DNA from: Eggerthellaceae bacterium
Lineage (GTDB): Bacteria; Actinomycetota; Coriobacteriia; Coriobacteriales; Eggerthellaceae
Length of the DNA: 64,000 bases
Direction: 5' to 3'
Assembly (NCBI GenBank): GCA_910575165.1
Contig: CAJTDS010000002.1
Location: 124,001-188,000 of the forward strand
In this document: positions 49,488 through 57,997 of the stretch, one piece after another
Layout of the letters: the number at the start of each line of letters is the position of its first letter
Numbering within the stretch: the first letter of the stretch is position 1
The notes under the pieces: generated by a model
Seen by the model: the letters and a program-made list of their open reading frames with translations, nothing else
Databases searched by the model: none
Told to the model about the DNA's origin: nothing
Position numbers and translations under genes: made by a program

Positions 49488-49726
49488 AGTGCGATAGCGA
49501 AGTGTGCGAGGGCGATGTGAGGCGACGCGGCGGCAGGCGAAAAGGCCGCATAACGGGCTTTTCTGTCATCGGCTATGACCTGGGGTTATGCCATGTTTTA
49601 CCAGTTCATAAGCTTGCTTGATTATTGATCGAGTTGCTAGTTGTGCGACGCACAACCGTCATTCTTGTCAGCTTCCGAACCCGCCTTGGGCCTTGTCTGC
49701 TTTGGGCTCTTGCCCGTTTCGGGACG

Positions 49727-49815
49727 GGTGGAAGGGTCCCTCGCTCGTCCTCGCTCCGCGCGCCCTCGGGGTTTCGGCCTTTCGCCGCTGCGGAATAGCT
49801 CGGGACCCTTCCACC
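49727..49815. repeat. 89-base stem-loop repeat with 14-base inverted ends
   Basis: GGTGGAAGGGTCCC (49727-49740) and GGGACCCTTCCACC (49802-49815) are exact inverted ends around a GC-rich core with CGCTGCGGAAT near the right arm. Homologous copies lie at 55118-55200 and 55250-55331. No coding capacity. Confidence 0.75.
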
Positions 49816-49957
49816 AGTCCCTCCGCTGCTCCGTGGCGCCCTGCCGCTGCGCTTCGCGTGCCGCTGGCCATCGCCCTCCATCGTCGCTTGCCCTGCTGCT
49901 GCCGCGATGTGGCCTCCCTACGCTGGCGTTTTTGCTTGTCCTGCTACTGGTCCGCTC

Positions 49958-50035
49958 CTTAAGGTTTCCTAAGCAATGTGGGGCAGAGGTGGGTCTTCGC
50001 TTGGGGTGCCTGCTGGTTGTTGGCGAGGGTATAAT
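49958..50035 (+). promoter_or_regulatory. Promoter region of the first exporter operon
   Basis: TATAAT at 50030-50035 is a consensus -10 without a clear -35, suggesting activator dependence. CTTAAGGTTTCCTAAG (49958-49973) upstream is a dyad that matches 12 of 16 positions of the motif found before the response regulator gene (CTTACGGTTCGGTAAG). It starts 71 bases before the -10, against 48 at the other two sites. Confidence 0.45.
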
Positions 50036-50093
50036 GGCCACACGGTATCTGCGCGGGTGGTTTCGCGCGGATCGGGGAGAAGCGGAGGAACTC

Positions 50094-51314
50094 ATGGGGA
50101 CGGCAATCGGCGGTTGGTCTGTCGGTGGGGCATCGAGCGGTGACGTTGGGCGCTTCGGGCATGCGGGGCTGCGGGCGACGGCTATGGCGGCTGCGCTGGC
50201 GTTGACCCTTGCGGGCTGCGCGAGCGACGAGCCTTCCGCCGAGGCGCAGACCGACGCTATGCCAAACGATGCGGCCATGACTCCCGCCTACAGTGCCTTC
50301 GCGGGCGTGGTTTCCACCGCAGGTGACGTGGAGGTTAACAAAAAGGCTGACGTGGCCGTGGGCGAGGTGAAGGTGTCGGCCGGCGACGTGGTTCACGCGG
50401 GCGACGTGCTGTTCACCTACGACGTGGAGTCCGCCGGCCTCGACTTGGAGAAGGCGCAGCTGGAACTCGCTCAGATGGAGAGCGAGCTTTCCATGACCCG
50501 CGCCAACAAGGAGGCCCTCGAGAAGGAGAAGGCCAAGGCCGAGGAGAGCCTGCAGCTGTCCTATTCCCTGGAGATTCAGGAGAAGGAGACGGCCATCATG
50601 GAGCAGGAGTACCGCATCCAGACGAAGCAGCGCGAGATCGAGCAGCTGGAAGCGCTGGTGGCCGACGCCGACGTGGTGAGCCCCGTCGACGGAACCGTGC
50701 GTTCCGTGAGCGACGGCAGCTCCGATTCCTCGGGCGCCTACGGCTACGACGGCAGCTCCGGCGCATCGGGCAGCGGCTACGACGGCGGCTCCGGCGCATC
50801 GGGCAGCGGCTCCGATGCCTTCATCGTCATCTCGAAGACCACCGACATCCTGGTCATGGGCAGCGTGGACGAGGCGAACCTGGCGGAAGTCTACGAGGGC
50901 ATGGAGGTGGCCGTGCGCGCCCGGGCCGGCAGCGGCGAGTGGAGCGGCACCGTCACCTCGATCGAAACCGACAAGCCCCTGCAGCAGAACAGCTACTACT
51001 ACGACCCGTCCCAGTCCAGCAAGTACCCCTTCTACGTGGCCCTGGATTCCACCGAAGGCCTGGTGGTGGGCCAGCACGTCTACATCGTGGCGGAGTGGGG
51101 CGCCTCGGGGATGATGGGCGGCATGGAGGGCCTAGGCGATCTGGGCGGTTCCGTCGATTCCGAAATCGGCGCGATGGACGGGGAAGGCTTCGCGGACGCG
51201 ACGGATGATTCCCTGCCCGCCTCTTCGGAAGGCTCCGTCCGGGCGCTCGACACCGACGCGCTGTCCTCGGCAGGCCCTGGCCCCGCGGCCAGCGCCACGA
51301 TAAACGTGCGTTAG
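50094..51314 (+). CDS. Lipoprotein membrane-fusion adaptor (MacA/YknX-like)
   Basis: The start is ATG 50094, preceded by GGAGGA. An in-frame ATG at 50034 overlaps the TATAAT and is rejected. The 406-residue protein has a lipobox LTLAGC with Cys42 as the lipid-anchor site. It then has an N-terminal lipoyl half, a coiled-coil hairpin rich in Glu/Lys/Gln (about residues 115-190), the second lipoyl half with ADVVSPVDGTVRSVSDG, and a barrel domain (ILVMGSVDEANLAEVYEGME). A Gly/Ser/Tyr-rich loop made by a 33-base tandem repeat sits between them. It should link the ABC permease to substrate capture outside the membrane. It is first in a four-gene operon. Confidence 0.88.
   Translation: MGTAIGGWSVGGASSGDVGRFGHAGLRATAMAAALALTLAGCASDEPSAEAQTDAMPNDAAMTPAYSAFAGVVSTAGDVEVNKKADVAVGEVKVSAGDVVHAGDVLFTYDVESAGLDLEKAQLELAQMESELSMTRANKEALEKEKAKAEESLQLSYSLEIQEKETAIMEQEYRIQTKQREIEQLEALVADADVVSPVDGTVRSVSDGSSDSSGAYGYDGSSGASGSGYDGGSGASGSGSDAFIVISKTTDILVMGSVDEANLAEVYEGMEVAVRARAGSGEWSGTVTSIETDKPLQQNSYYYDPSQSSKYPFYVALDSTEGLVVGQHVYIVAEWGASGMMGGMEGLGDLGGSVDSEIGAMDGEGFADATDDSLPASSEGSVRALDTDALSSAGPGPAASATINVR
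50747..50812 (+). repeat. 33-base tandem repeat inside the adaptor gene
   Basis: Two nearly identical 33-base units (50747-50779 and 50780-50812) encode YDGSSGASGSG and YDGGSGASGSG, a flexible surface loop. The unit length keeps the reading frame, so copy number could vary without frameshift. Confidence 0.75.
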
Positions 51315-51323
51315 GGGGGCGCC

Positions 51324-52079
51324 ATGCTGCTTGAGATGCACGACATCCGCAAGGAGGTGCAGCGCGGGCCCGAGCGCATCCTCATCCTGCGCGGCATCGA
51401 CCTGTCCGTGGAGGAAGGCGACTACGTGGCCATCATGGGGCCTTCGGGGTCGGGGAAGACCACGCTGCTGAACCTTGTCGGCTGCCTGGACGTTCCCACC
51501 TCCGGCTCCTACACCTTCGCCGGCCGCGACATCACCGCCTGCTCGGCCAAGGAGCTCTCGCGCCTGCGCAATCGCGACATCGGCTTCGTGTTCCAGACGT
51601 TTCACCTGCTGCCGAAGCTGACCGCCCTGGACAACGTGGCCTTGCCGCTGCTCTACGGCGGCGTGCGCAAGGCCGAGCGCCGGGCGCGGGCCCAGGAGGC
51701 ATTGGAGCGCGTGGGCCTGGCGGACCGGATGAGCCATCGGCCCGACCAGCTCTCCGGCGGCCAGAGCCAGCGTGTGGCTATTGCCCGGGCAGTGGCCACC
51801 AACCCCCGTCTCATCTTGGCCGACGAGCCCACTGGCGCCCTTGATTCAGCCAGCGGCCAGGCCATCATGGAACTGTTCGACGATCTGCACCGCGACGGGG
51901 CCACCATCGTCATGATCACCCACGACGCCGACGTGGCCCGCTGCGCCGATTCCGTCATCCACCTGCGCGACGGAGTGTTCGTGGACGAGCCGGCGACAAG
52001 CGCGCGAGGGCGTCGGGCGCACCACGGCACGAGCGCCCCCGGCTACGGGCACGACCCCGCAAGGAGGCATCATGAGTAG
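51324..52079 (+). CDS. ABC transporter ATPase (MacB/LolD/YknY class)
   Basis: The 251-residue protein has Walker A GPSGSGKTT (39-47), Q-loop Gln91 (FQTFHLLPKL), signature LSGGQSQR (143-150), Walker B LILADEPTGALD (163-174) and switch His200 (MITHD). All are intact. It powers export or extrusion driven by the FtsX-type permease two genes downstream. It starts ten bases after the lipoprotein adaptor gene and its last eight bases overlap the next adaptor gene. The C-terminal 25 residues (His/Arg/Gly-rich) exceed the normal family end and look like a by-product of that overlap. Confidence 0.95.
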   Translation: MLLEMHDIRKEVQRGPERILILRGIDLSVEEGDYVAIMGPSGSGKTTLLNLVGCLDVPTSGSYTFAGRDITACSAKELSRLRNRDIGFVFQTFHLLPKLTALDNVALPLLYGGVRKAERRARAQEALERVGLADRMSHRPDQLSGGQSQRVAIARAVATNPRLILADEPTGALDSASGQAIMELFDDLHRDGATIVMITHDADVARCADSVIHLRDGVFVDEPATSARGRRAHHGTSAPGYGHDPARRHHE

Positions 52080-53760
52080 GCGCCTGTCCGCGGGACGCAT
52101 CTGCCTGGTGGCCGCCGTGGTGGCCGCAGCCGTGGTAGCTCTGGTGGGGGGCTTGGGACTGGCGCGCCAGCTATCGGTGAAGCCGGTGCCCGTCTACCCG
52201 GTGTCCCAGGTGTCCCAGAGCGACTTCTACTTCGGCGGCGACACGCTTATGGGCGATGTGCGCGCCGACCGCATGCAGAAGGTGTTCCTGTCCGACACCC
52301 AGATCATCGCCGAGCTGCATGTGGCCGAGGGCGACATGGTGCAGGCCGGCGACGTACTGGCCACCTTCGACACGTCGCTCACCAAGCTCGACGTGGAAAA
52401 GGCGCGCATCGCCGCGGAGAAGCGCAAGCTGGAGCTGGCCGACGCGCAGCGCGAGCTGGAGCGGCTGCGCAAGGCCTCGGCCAGCGAGGGGCTGGAAGGC
52501 GAGCTGGCCGCCCTGGAGGCGCGCCGCGACGAGCTGCTGGGCGCCGACGGCGAGCTGGCGACGGAATACCCCCGGCTTCCCCTGGGCGACTTCACCCTGG
52601 AAAGCCCCCGCTACGTGGCCCTTGGCGAGGACGACGTCTCTGCGCTCGACCTGCTCGAGCAGGCCGGTGCCGACGAGGCCTACGTGGTGTTCGTCGATCA
52701 GATCGACGGCGTGCCGCTGGCCTACACCGGCATGCGCATCGTGCGCGGCAACGACGATGCGATTGGCCGGGGAGAGCCCGATGGCGGTACCGAGGCAGCC
52801 GGCAACCCGGATGGTGGCAGCGCCGAAGTGGAAGCAACCGGCGATGAGGCCGGTTCCGGATTGGCGGCCCAGGCGGACGGGGCGGCTCCCGACATCCGCT
52901 GGTCGTTCTTCGAGCCGGCGCCCCTGGAGCCAGCTGACCCCGACGAGGCGCAGCTGGCCGACGCCCAGGCTCGGGCCGAGTCCCTGGAAGCCGTGGAGCG
53001 CGATATCGCCCGCGTGCAGGAGCTGCTGGCGGCGGCCTACCCGAAGGCCCAGCTGGTGGTTATGATCGCCGACGAGGAGCGCCGCATCCAGAAGCTGCAG
53101 GCCGACGTCAACCTGGCCGATTTGGACTACCGCCGCAAGGAAGCCGAGCTGGGGGACGGCACCATCGTGGCCACGGAATCGGGTCGGGTGGTGACGGCCC
53201 AGCAGTATCCTTCGGCCGGCAACCCCGCCTTGGTGGTGTCGGCTGGCGGCGGCATGCTGGTGAACGCTTCGGTCTCCGAATTCGACCGCGATAGCCTCGC
53301 CCCCGGCGACACCGTATCGGTCATGTCGTGGAACACGGGCCTCACCTGCGAGGGCACCGTTCAGTCCGTGGGCACCCAGCCTTCCGGCACGGAATCCTAC
53401 GGCTTCGGCACCACGGAGACCTCGCTCTACACCGCGCTCATCGCGCTGCCCGACGACGCCGGCTTCCCCGAAGGCGACTTCGTGGAGGTGACGCTGAGTG
53501 CTTCCAACAGCGAAGGCGGACGCTACCTGCCCAACATGTTCATCCGCTACCAGGACGGCCAGCCCTTCGTCTACGTCGCCGACGAGAACGGCCTGCTGCA
53601 GCAGCGCTTCCTTACCATCGGCAACGATTTGTGGGGCGAGCTGACCGAGGTGAAGGCCGGCCTCGACGATAACGAGCAGATCGCGTTTCCCTACGGTTCC
53701 GACGTCTTCGAAGGCGCCCAGACGACTCCGGGCTCCTACGAGGACCTGATGACGTACTAA
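52072..53760 (+). CDS. Second membrane-fusion adaptor protein (HlyD/MacA-like)
   Basis: This 562-residue protein starts at ATG 52072, behind AAGGAGG, within the end of the ATPase gene. One membrane anchor (about residues 9-31) is followed by VSQSDFYFGGDTLMGDVRAD and a lipoyl half with AELHVAEGDMVQAGDVLATF. Two helical segments (about 103-145 and 290-350) flank a large insert (about 150-290). Then come TIVATESGRVVTAQQYPSAG and a beta-barrel domain (VNASVSEFDRDSLAPGDTVS). It is about 160 residues longer than a usual MacA. Having two unlike adaptors with one ATPase and one permease suggests they form a mixed assembly or serve as alternatives. Confidence 0.88.
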   Translation: MSRRLSAGRICLVAAVVAAAVVALVGGLGLARQLSVKPVPVYPVSQVSQSDFYFGGDTLMGDVRADRMQKVFLSDTQIIAELHVAEGDMVQAGDVLATFDTSLTKLDVEKARIAAEKRKLELADAQRELERLRKASASEGLEGELAALEARRDELLGADGELATEYPRLPLGDFTLESPRYVALGEDDVSALDLLEQAGADEAYVVFVDQIDGVPLAYTGMRIVRGNDDAIGRGEPDGGTEAAGNPDGGSAEVEATGDEAGSGLAAQADGAAPDIRWSFFEPAPLEPADPDEAQLADAQARAESLEAVERDIARVQELLAAAYPKAQLVVMIADEERRIQKLQADVNLADLDYRRKEAELGDGTIVATESGRVVTAQQYPSAGNPALVVSAGGGMLVNASVSEFDRDSLAPGDTVSVMSWNTGLTCEGTVQSVGTQPSGTESYGFGTTETSLYTALIALPDDAGFPEGDFVEVTLSASNSEGGRYLPNMFIRYQDGQPFVYVADENGLLQQRFLTIGNDLWGELTEVKAGLDDNEQIAFPYGSDVFEGAQTTPGSYEDLMTY

Positions 53761-53775
53761 GGAGGCGGCACCGCT

Positions 53776-55023
53776 ATGCTTGAGAGCATCTCGCTTGCGC
53801 TTCAGGGCCTGTGGACCCACAAGATGCGCTCGTTTCTCACCATGCTGGGCGTGATCATCGGCATCGCCTCCATCATTACCATCGTATCCACCATCAACGG
53901 CACGAATCAGCAGATCAAGGACAATCTGGTGGGCGCCGGCAACAACGTGGTCAACGTGCGCGTTACCCAGGACGGCAACCCGGTGGAGTTCTCCTACATG
54001 GCCATCCCCGCCTCGGTGCGCCCGTTGGATGCCGACGTTGCGGACTACCTGGGCACGCTGCCGGGGGTCGATTCGGTGGCGCTGTTCCGGTCGAACAGCG
54101 GAGGTGATGCGGTGTCCTTCGGGCGCACTCAGTTCACGGGCAACCTGTACGGCATCGACGAGCGTTACTTGAGCGTGGTGGGATCGTCGGTCGCCCGCGG
54201 ACGCGCCTTCACCGAAGAGGACCGGGTGAACAACCGCAAGGTGGCCCTGGTGGACCAGAAGACGGCATCCACCCTGTTCGGCGGCGAGGACGCCCTGGGC
54301 AGCATCATCGAGGTGAAAGGCGAGCCGTTCGTGGTGGTGGGCATCACGGCCAAGGACGTTTCCACCGAGCCGGTCATCAACAGCGTGGAGGAGTACCGGC
54401 TCTACAACGCCTCGGCCGCCGGCGCCATCTACATCCCGCTGGAAAGCTGGGAGGTGGCCTTCCGCTACGACGAGCCCCATTCCCTTGCCGTGCGCGCTTC
54501 AAGCGTGGACGAGATGACGGTGGCGGGCAACGGGGTGGCCGAAGCGGTGAACGCCTATGCGGTGGCTTCCGACGACTACGCCTACGCCGCCGACAACCTG
54601 CTGGACAAGGCCGCCAGCCTGCAGAACCTCTCGAAGTCGGCCAACGACCAGCTGCTGTGGATCGCCGGCATCTCGCTTCTGGTGGGCGGCATAGGCGTCA
54701 TGAATATCATGCTGGTGTCCGTGACCGAGCGCACCCGCGAGATCGGCCTGAAGCTGGCCATCGGCGCCAGCCGCTCCCGTATCCGCCTGCAGTTTCTTAC
54801 CGAAGCGTCCGTGCTCACGCTCATCGGCGGCGTGCTGGGCGTGGCGGGCGGTATCGGCCTTGCCTACCTGCTGTCGTCGGTGATGGGCATCCCCGTGTTC
54901 GTGAGCGTGCCCGCCTGCCTGGTGGCTGTTGTGTTCTCCATGGTCATCGGCCTGGTGTTCGGTTTGGCTCCCGCCCTGAAGGCGTCGCGTCTGAACCCCA
55001 TCGAGGCCTTGCGCCACGAATAG
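53776..55023 (+). CDS. MacB-type FtsX-domain ABC permease
   Basis: The 415-residue protein has the MacB layout. TM1 (KMRSFLTMLGVIIGIASIIT) is followed by an extracytoplasmic MacB_PCD domain (about residues 45-280). The C-terminal FtsX domain has three helices, with GGIGVMNIMLVSVTERTREI and LKLAIGASRSRIRLQFLTEA, and ends GLAPALKASRLNPIEALRHE. The ribosome site AAGGAGG lies 15 bases after the adaptor gene. With the ATPase it should form a mechanotransmission exporter, typically for peptides, lipids or antimicrobial compounds. It is the last gene of the operon, followed by stem-loop repeats. Confidence 0.94.
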   Translation: MLESISLALQGLWTHKMRSFLTMLGVIIGIASIITIVSTINGTNQQIKDNLVGAGNNVVNVRVTQDGNPVEFSYMAIPASVRPLDADVADYLGTLPGVDSVALFRSNSGGDAVSFGRTQFTGNLYGIDERYLSVVGSSVARGRAFTEEDRVNNRKVALVDQKTASTLFGGEDALGSIIEVKGEPFVVVGITAKDVSTEPVINSVEEYRLYNASAAGAIYIPLESWEVAFRYDEPHSLAVRASSVDEMTVAGNGVAEAVNAYAVASDDYAYAADNLLDKAASLQNLSKSANDQLLWIAGISLLVGGIGVMNIMLVSVTERTREIGLKLAIGASRSRIRLQFLTEASVLTLIGGVLGVAGGIGLAYLLSSVMGIPVFVSVPACLVAVVFSMVIGLVFGLAPALKASRLNPIEALRHE

Positions 55024-55029
55024 GCTGCC

Positions 55030-55350
55030 CGCCCCGCTGCTGCCCTCGCCCCGCGTGCACCCTCGGAGCCAGGGCCCTTCGCCGCTCTGTGGCGCCTGCC
55101 CGCTCCGTGTCGGGCCGAAGGGTCCCTCGCTTGTCCTCGCCCCGCGTGCGCCCTCGGGGCTGCGGCCCCTCGCCGCTGCGGAATCGCTCGGGACCCTTCC
55201 GCCCGTCCCTCCGCTGCTCGCCTCTGTCCGCCCGCTCCGTGCCGGGCCGAAGGGCCCCTCGCTTGTCCTCGCCCCGCGTGCGCCCCGGGGCTGCGGTCCC
55301 TCGCCGCTGCGGAATCGCTCGGGACCCTTCCGCCCGACACTCCGCTGCTC
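55030..55350. repeat. Tandem stem-loop repeats after the MacB-type permease gene
   Basis: Two full copies have inverted ends GAAGGGTCCC/GGGACCCTTC (55118-55127/55191-55200) and GAAGGGCCCC/GGGACCCTTC (55250-55259/55322-55331), set 132 bases apart. A partial copy lies before them. Cores are shared (CGCTTGTCCTCGCCCCGCG and CGCTGCGGAATCGCTC). They belong to the same family as 49727-49815. Confidence 0.75.
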
Positions 55351-55394
55351 TGTGGTGCTTCCTTCCCACCCGCAGGCCCGCTGCAGGTCGGTCG

Positions 55395-55456
55395 AATCGT
55401 GCATTTCAGGCAGGTTGGGGCGATTTTCTGCTTGAACCTGGCTGTAATGCACGATT
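55395..55456. repeat. Palindromic intergenic repeat between convergent genes
   Basis: AATCGTGCATT (55395-55405) pairs with AATGCACGATT (55446-55456), and CAGGTT (55411-55416) with AACCTG (55435-55440). It resembles the palindromes at 13469-13530 and 59983-60044. The position between the permease and symporter stops suits a bidirectional terminator. Confidence 0.65.
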
Positions 55457-55554
55457 TGGGTCGCCGCTTCGGGGGCGCAGGTGGCGTCACTGCGGTTTGC
55501 GGGGTGGTGGCGCTGCAGCTCGTGGAGTTGAGCGGGGTGGAACAGCTTGGCTGC

Positions 55555-57027
55555 CTAGCGGGGAATGTCCAGGTCGGCGTATTTGTCGGGGTTGCCGCTT
55601 TCGCCGATTTCGGTGGGCTCGCCATGGGCGGTGAAATCGCTGTAGCCTACGGGCATTTCGCCACCGTCGCCTTCGCCGGCATGGGCGATCTCGTCCTCGA
55701 TCTCGGTCAGCGACAGCGGCTCGTCGCCCTTGAACACCGATACGTTCAGCATGCCGGCCAGCTTGCCGATGCAGGTGGTCACCACGGCGTCGCCGGTGAC
55801 GTTGATGGCGGTGCGGCCCATGTCGAGGATGCGGTCGACGCCCATGATCATGGCCACGCCCTCGGCCGGCAGCCCCACGCTCTCGAACACCATGGCCAGC
55901 ATGATGGTGCCCACGCCCGGAACGCCCGCCGTGCCGATGGAGGCCGACACCGCGGTCAGCACCACGGTGGCCAGCGCCGCGAACGACAGATCGATGCCGA
56001 AGGCCTGGGCGATGAAGATGACCGCCACGCCCTGCATGATGGCGGTGCCGTCCATGTTGATGGTGGCGCCCAGGGGGATGGTGAACGACGTGATGCGCTG
56101 GTCGACGCCCACCTTCTTCTCCAGGGTGTCCATGTTCAGCGGGATGGTGGCGTTGCTGGAGCTGGTAGAGAATGCGAACAGCATCACCGGCACCATCTTC
56201 TTCAGGAAGTGGAACGGGTTCAGGCGCGTGAACAGGAACAGCAGCAGCATGTACACCACCAGCAGCTGGATGAACAGGCCTAGGTACACCGTGGCGATGA
56301 ACTTCACCATGGGCATGATACCGTCGAGGCCCAAGTTGCAGAACGTGCGCGCGATCAGACAGAAGATGCCGATGGGCGCCACCTTCAGGATGAGGCCGAT
56401 CATGTACATCATCACGGCGTTGAACTGGGTGAAGAAGCGGTTCACGGTGGCTACCTTGCTGCCCAGGCGCCCCAGGATGAAGCCCAGCACCAGCGCGAAG
56501 AAGATGATCTGCAGCATGGTGCCGCCGTTCATGGCGGCCACGATGTTGGTGGGGACGATGTTGATGAGCATCTGGGCGATGGTCTGGTCGGTGGTGGTCG
56601 CTGTTGGGTCGACGCGCACGATCGACGCCATGTCCAGTCCCACGCCCGGCTGCATCACCTGGGCAAGGGCGATGGCGATGATGACGGCCAAAGCGGTGGT
56701 GCACAGATACATGACGATGGTGCCGGCCCCCACCTTTCCCAGCAGCTTCGGGTTGCTCATGCTGGCGGCGCCGCAGACGATGGAGCAGAACACCAGCGGC
56801 ACCACGATCATCTGCATCAGGCGTATGAACCATTGCCCCAGCACGTAGAACACGTTCTCCACCAGGATGTCGTTTACAGCCGATCCGGCGGGCGCGATGA
56901 AGCTGAGCCCCAGGCCCACCACGATGCCGGCGACCAGGGAGGCGAGGATCCAGGTGGTGAGGCCTGCGCTTTTGCGCGGCTCGTTCTTGCTGCTGCGGGA
57001 CGGGGATGGTGCGGTGGTGGCTGTCAT
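55555..57027 (-). CDS. Dicarboxylate/amino acid:cation symporter (DAACS family)
   Basis: Starting at ATG 57027, preceded by AAAGG, the protein has 490 residues. It carries the glutamate-transporter-fold hallmarks: the serine-rich hairpin STSSSNATIP (287-296), NMDGT (324-328) and VDRILDMGRTAINVTGDA (397-414), which bind substrate and sodium. About eight membrane segments plus two re-entrant loops are expected. It probably imports glutamate, aspartate or C4-dicarboxylates with Na+ or H+. The gene stands alone. The C-terminal 60 residues are hydrophilic and acidic. An upstream in-frame ATG at 57168 is not supported by a ribosome site. Confidence 0.94.
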   Translation of the reverse strand: MTATTAPSPSRSSKNEPRKSAGLTTWILASLVAGIVVGLGLSFIAPAGSAVNDILVENVFYVLGQWFIRLMQMIVVPLVFCSIVCGAASMSNPKLLGKVGAGTIVMYLCTTALAVIIAIALAQVMQPGVGLDMASIVRVDPTATTTDQTIAQMLINIVPTNIVAAMNGGTMLQIIFFALVLGFILGRLGSKVATVNRFFTQFNAVMMYMIGLILKVAPIGIFCLIARTFCNLGLDGIMPMVKFIATVYLGLFIQLLVVYMLLLFLFTRLNPFHFLKKMVPVMLFAFSTSSSNATIPLNMDTLEKKVGVDQRITSFTIPLGATINMDGTAIMQGVAVIFIAQAFGIDLSFAALATVVLTAVSASIGTAGVPGVGTIMLAMVFESVGLPAEGVAMIMGVDRILDMGRTAINVTGDAVVTTCIGKLAGMLNVSVFKGDEPLSLTEIEDEIAHAGEGDGGEMPVGYSDFTAHGEPTEIGESGNPDKYADLDIPR

Positions 57028-57224
57028 GGCGAACCTTTCGCGATGCGGTGATGATTGCGCTGCAGCCCGGGAGCGGGGCAGCGGTTGCGTGCGTTGGGTA
57101 CAGGGTAGCAGATTGCCGGCGAGGATGTCGCCTGGCTGCAGGTGCGTTGGGCGTTTGTGCGCGGTCATGCGCCTTTTCTGCGCGGTCCACCTGCGGTTCC
57201 GAATGACAGGCGGCCTTGGTTCGC

Positions 57225-57395
57225 ATGCTTGCCGTCCAACTTACGCGCGCGTCCTCCGGCTTGCTGGCACGCTTCTCGGCTTGCTGGCGCGTTTTCGGTT
57301 CGCATGCGCGTCCTCCGGTTCGCATGCGCGCCCCCTCGGCTTGCATGTGCGCCCCTTGGTTTACGTGCTAGCGCCTCAGCTTAAGTCTTCGGTTC
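57225..57395. repeat. Degenerate short tandem repeat upstream of the symporter gene
   Basis: Several units of about 22-24 bases with a core like GGTTCGCATGCGCG or GGCTTGCATGTGCG follow each other with drift. No protein-like frame fits. The symporter promoter must lie in or near this region but was not identified. Confidence 0.5.
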
Positions 57396-57439
57396 GCGCC
57401 GCCCTTCCGCATCAACCCCTCCTTTTTTCAGAGATGGAT

Positions 57440-57540
57440 TAGTAGGGAGTTCGCAGGGGGGGGCGCGGGGAACCCGCGGGGGCTCGCAGGGGGCTCGCAG
57501 GGGGGGGCGGGAAACCCGCGGGGGCTCGCAGGGGGTTCGC
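57440..57540. repeat. G-rich tandem repeat of about 42-44 bases
   Basis: Two units beginning G(T/C)TCGCAGGGGGGGG start near 57449 and 57493, and a third begins at 57535. Each contains the small dyad GGAACCCGCG or GGAAACCCGCG. Runs of seven to nine G suggest possible G-quadruplex folding on this strand. Confidence 0.55.
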
Positions 57541-57542
57541 GG

Positions 57543-57864
57543 CCGGATTGCACGGTTTTGGCACTTGCGACCGTCCCCGGCAGGCGGTTTCGGGCCGGAT
57601 TGCACGGTTTTGGCACTTGCGGCCGCCCCTGGCAGGCGGTTTCGGGCCGTAATGAACGGTTTTGGACACGTTGCCCATGGCTAACAGTACCAAAACCGTG
57701 CAATCCGGCCGCGAATCGCTGGCGGGAGCCGGCTGGAGGTCCCAAAATCGTGCAATCCGGACGCAAACTGCCCACTTGGGGCGGCTAGCAGTACCAAAAC
57801 CGTGCAATCCGGACGCGAATCGCTGGCGGGAGCCGGCTGGAGGTCCCAAAACCGTGCGATTTGG
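57543..57864. repeat. 52-base-period repeat array that inverts at its midpoint
   Basis: The 19-mer CCGGATTGCACGGTTTTGG starts at 57543 and 57595, with a variant at 57647. After a 24-base centre, its reverse complement CCAAAACCGTGCAATCCGG starts at 57690, 57742 (one change), 57794 and 57846 (variant). Spacing is exactly 52 bases within each half. The inter-repeat segments are themselves repeated, so this is not CRISPR. The array ends 80 bases before the response-regulator motif. Confidence 0.9.
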
Positions 57865-57943
57865 CCGCAAATTGTCGGCGGCGACTGCCGGGGTGCGAAC
57901 TGCCGGTGTTGGCTGTTGAGACGCGAGCAGCGGGCTGCTCATC

Positions 57944-57997
57944 TTACGGTTCGGTAAGCTGGGCGATGCTGTCGGGGCCAGGCGGGTGGGGTATACT
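57944..57997 (+). promoter_or_regulatory. Regulator motif and promoter of the response-regulator gene
   Basis: TTACGGTTCGGTAAG (57944-57958) lies 48 bases before TATACT (57992-57997), measured start to start. The -35 region is non-consensus. The identical motif occurs at the same distance before the second exporter operon. Dyad form: CTTAC, six bases, GTAAG. Confidence 0.75.

Larger units (their letters stand above)
49488..50093. other. Intergenic region between giant gene and exporter operon
   Basis: No gene is seen. Contents are a stem-loop repeat (49727-49815), the dyad CTTAAGGTTTCCTAAG (49958-49973) and a TATAAT (50030-50035) preceding the exporter operon. GTTGTGCGTCGC-like complementary bases near 49638-49652 (TTGTGCG/CGCACAA) form a short hairpin. 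Confidence 0.5.

Noticed and set aside
50034-50093. Earlier ATG at 50034 for the lipoprotein adaptor
   Set aside because: It lies within the TATAAT box, so it would not be in the mRNA; ATG 50094 has a ribosome site.
57543-57864. CRISPR-like pattern of 19-base repeats at 52-base pitch
   Set aside because: The segments between repeats are themselves repeated, orientation flips in the middle, and no cas gene is present.
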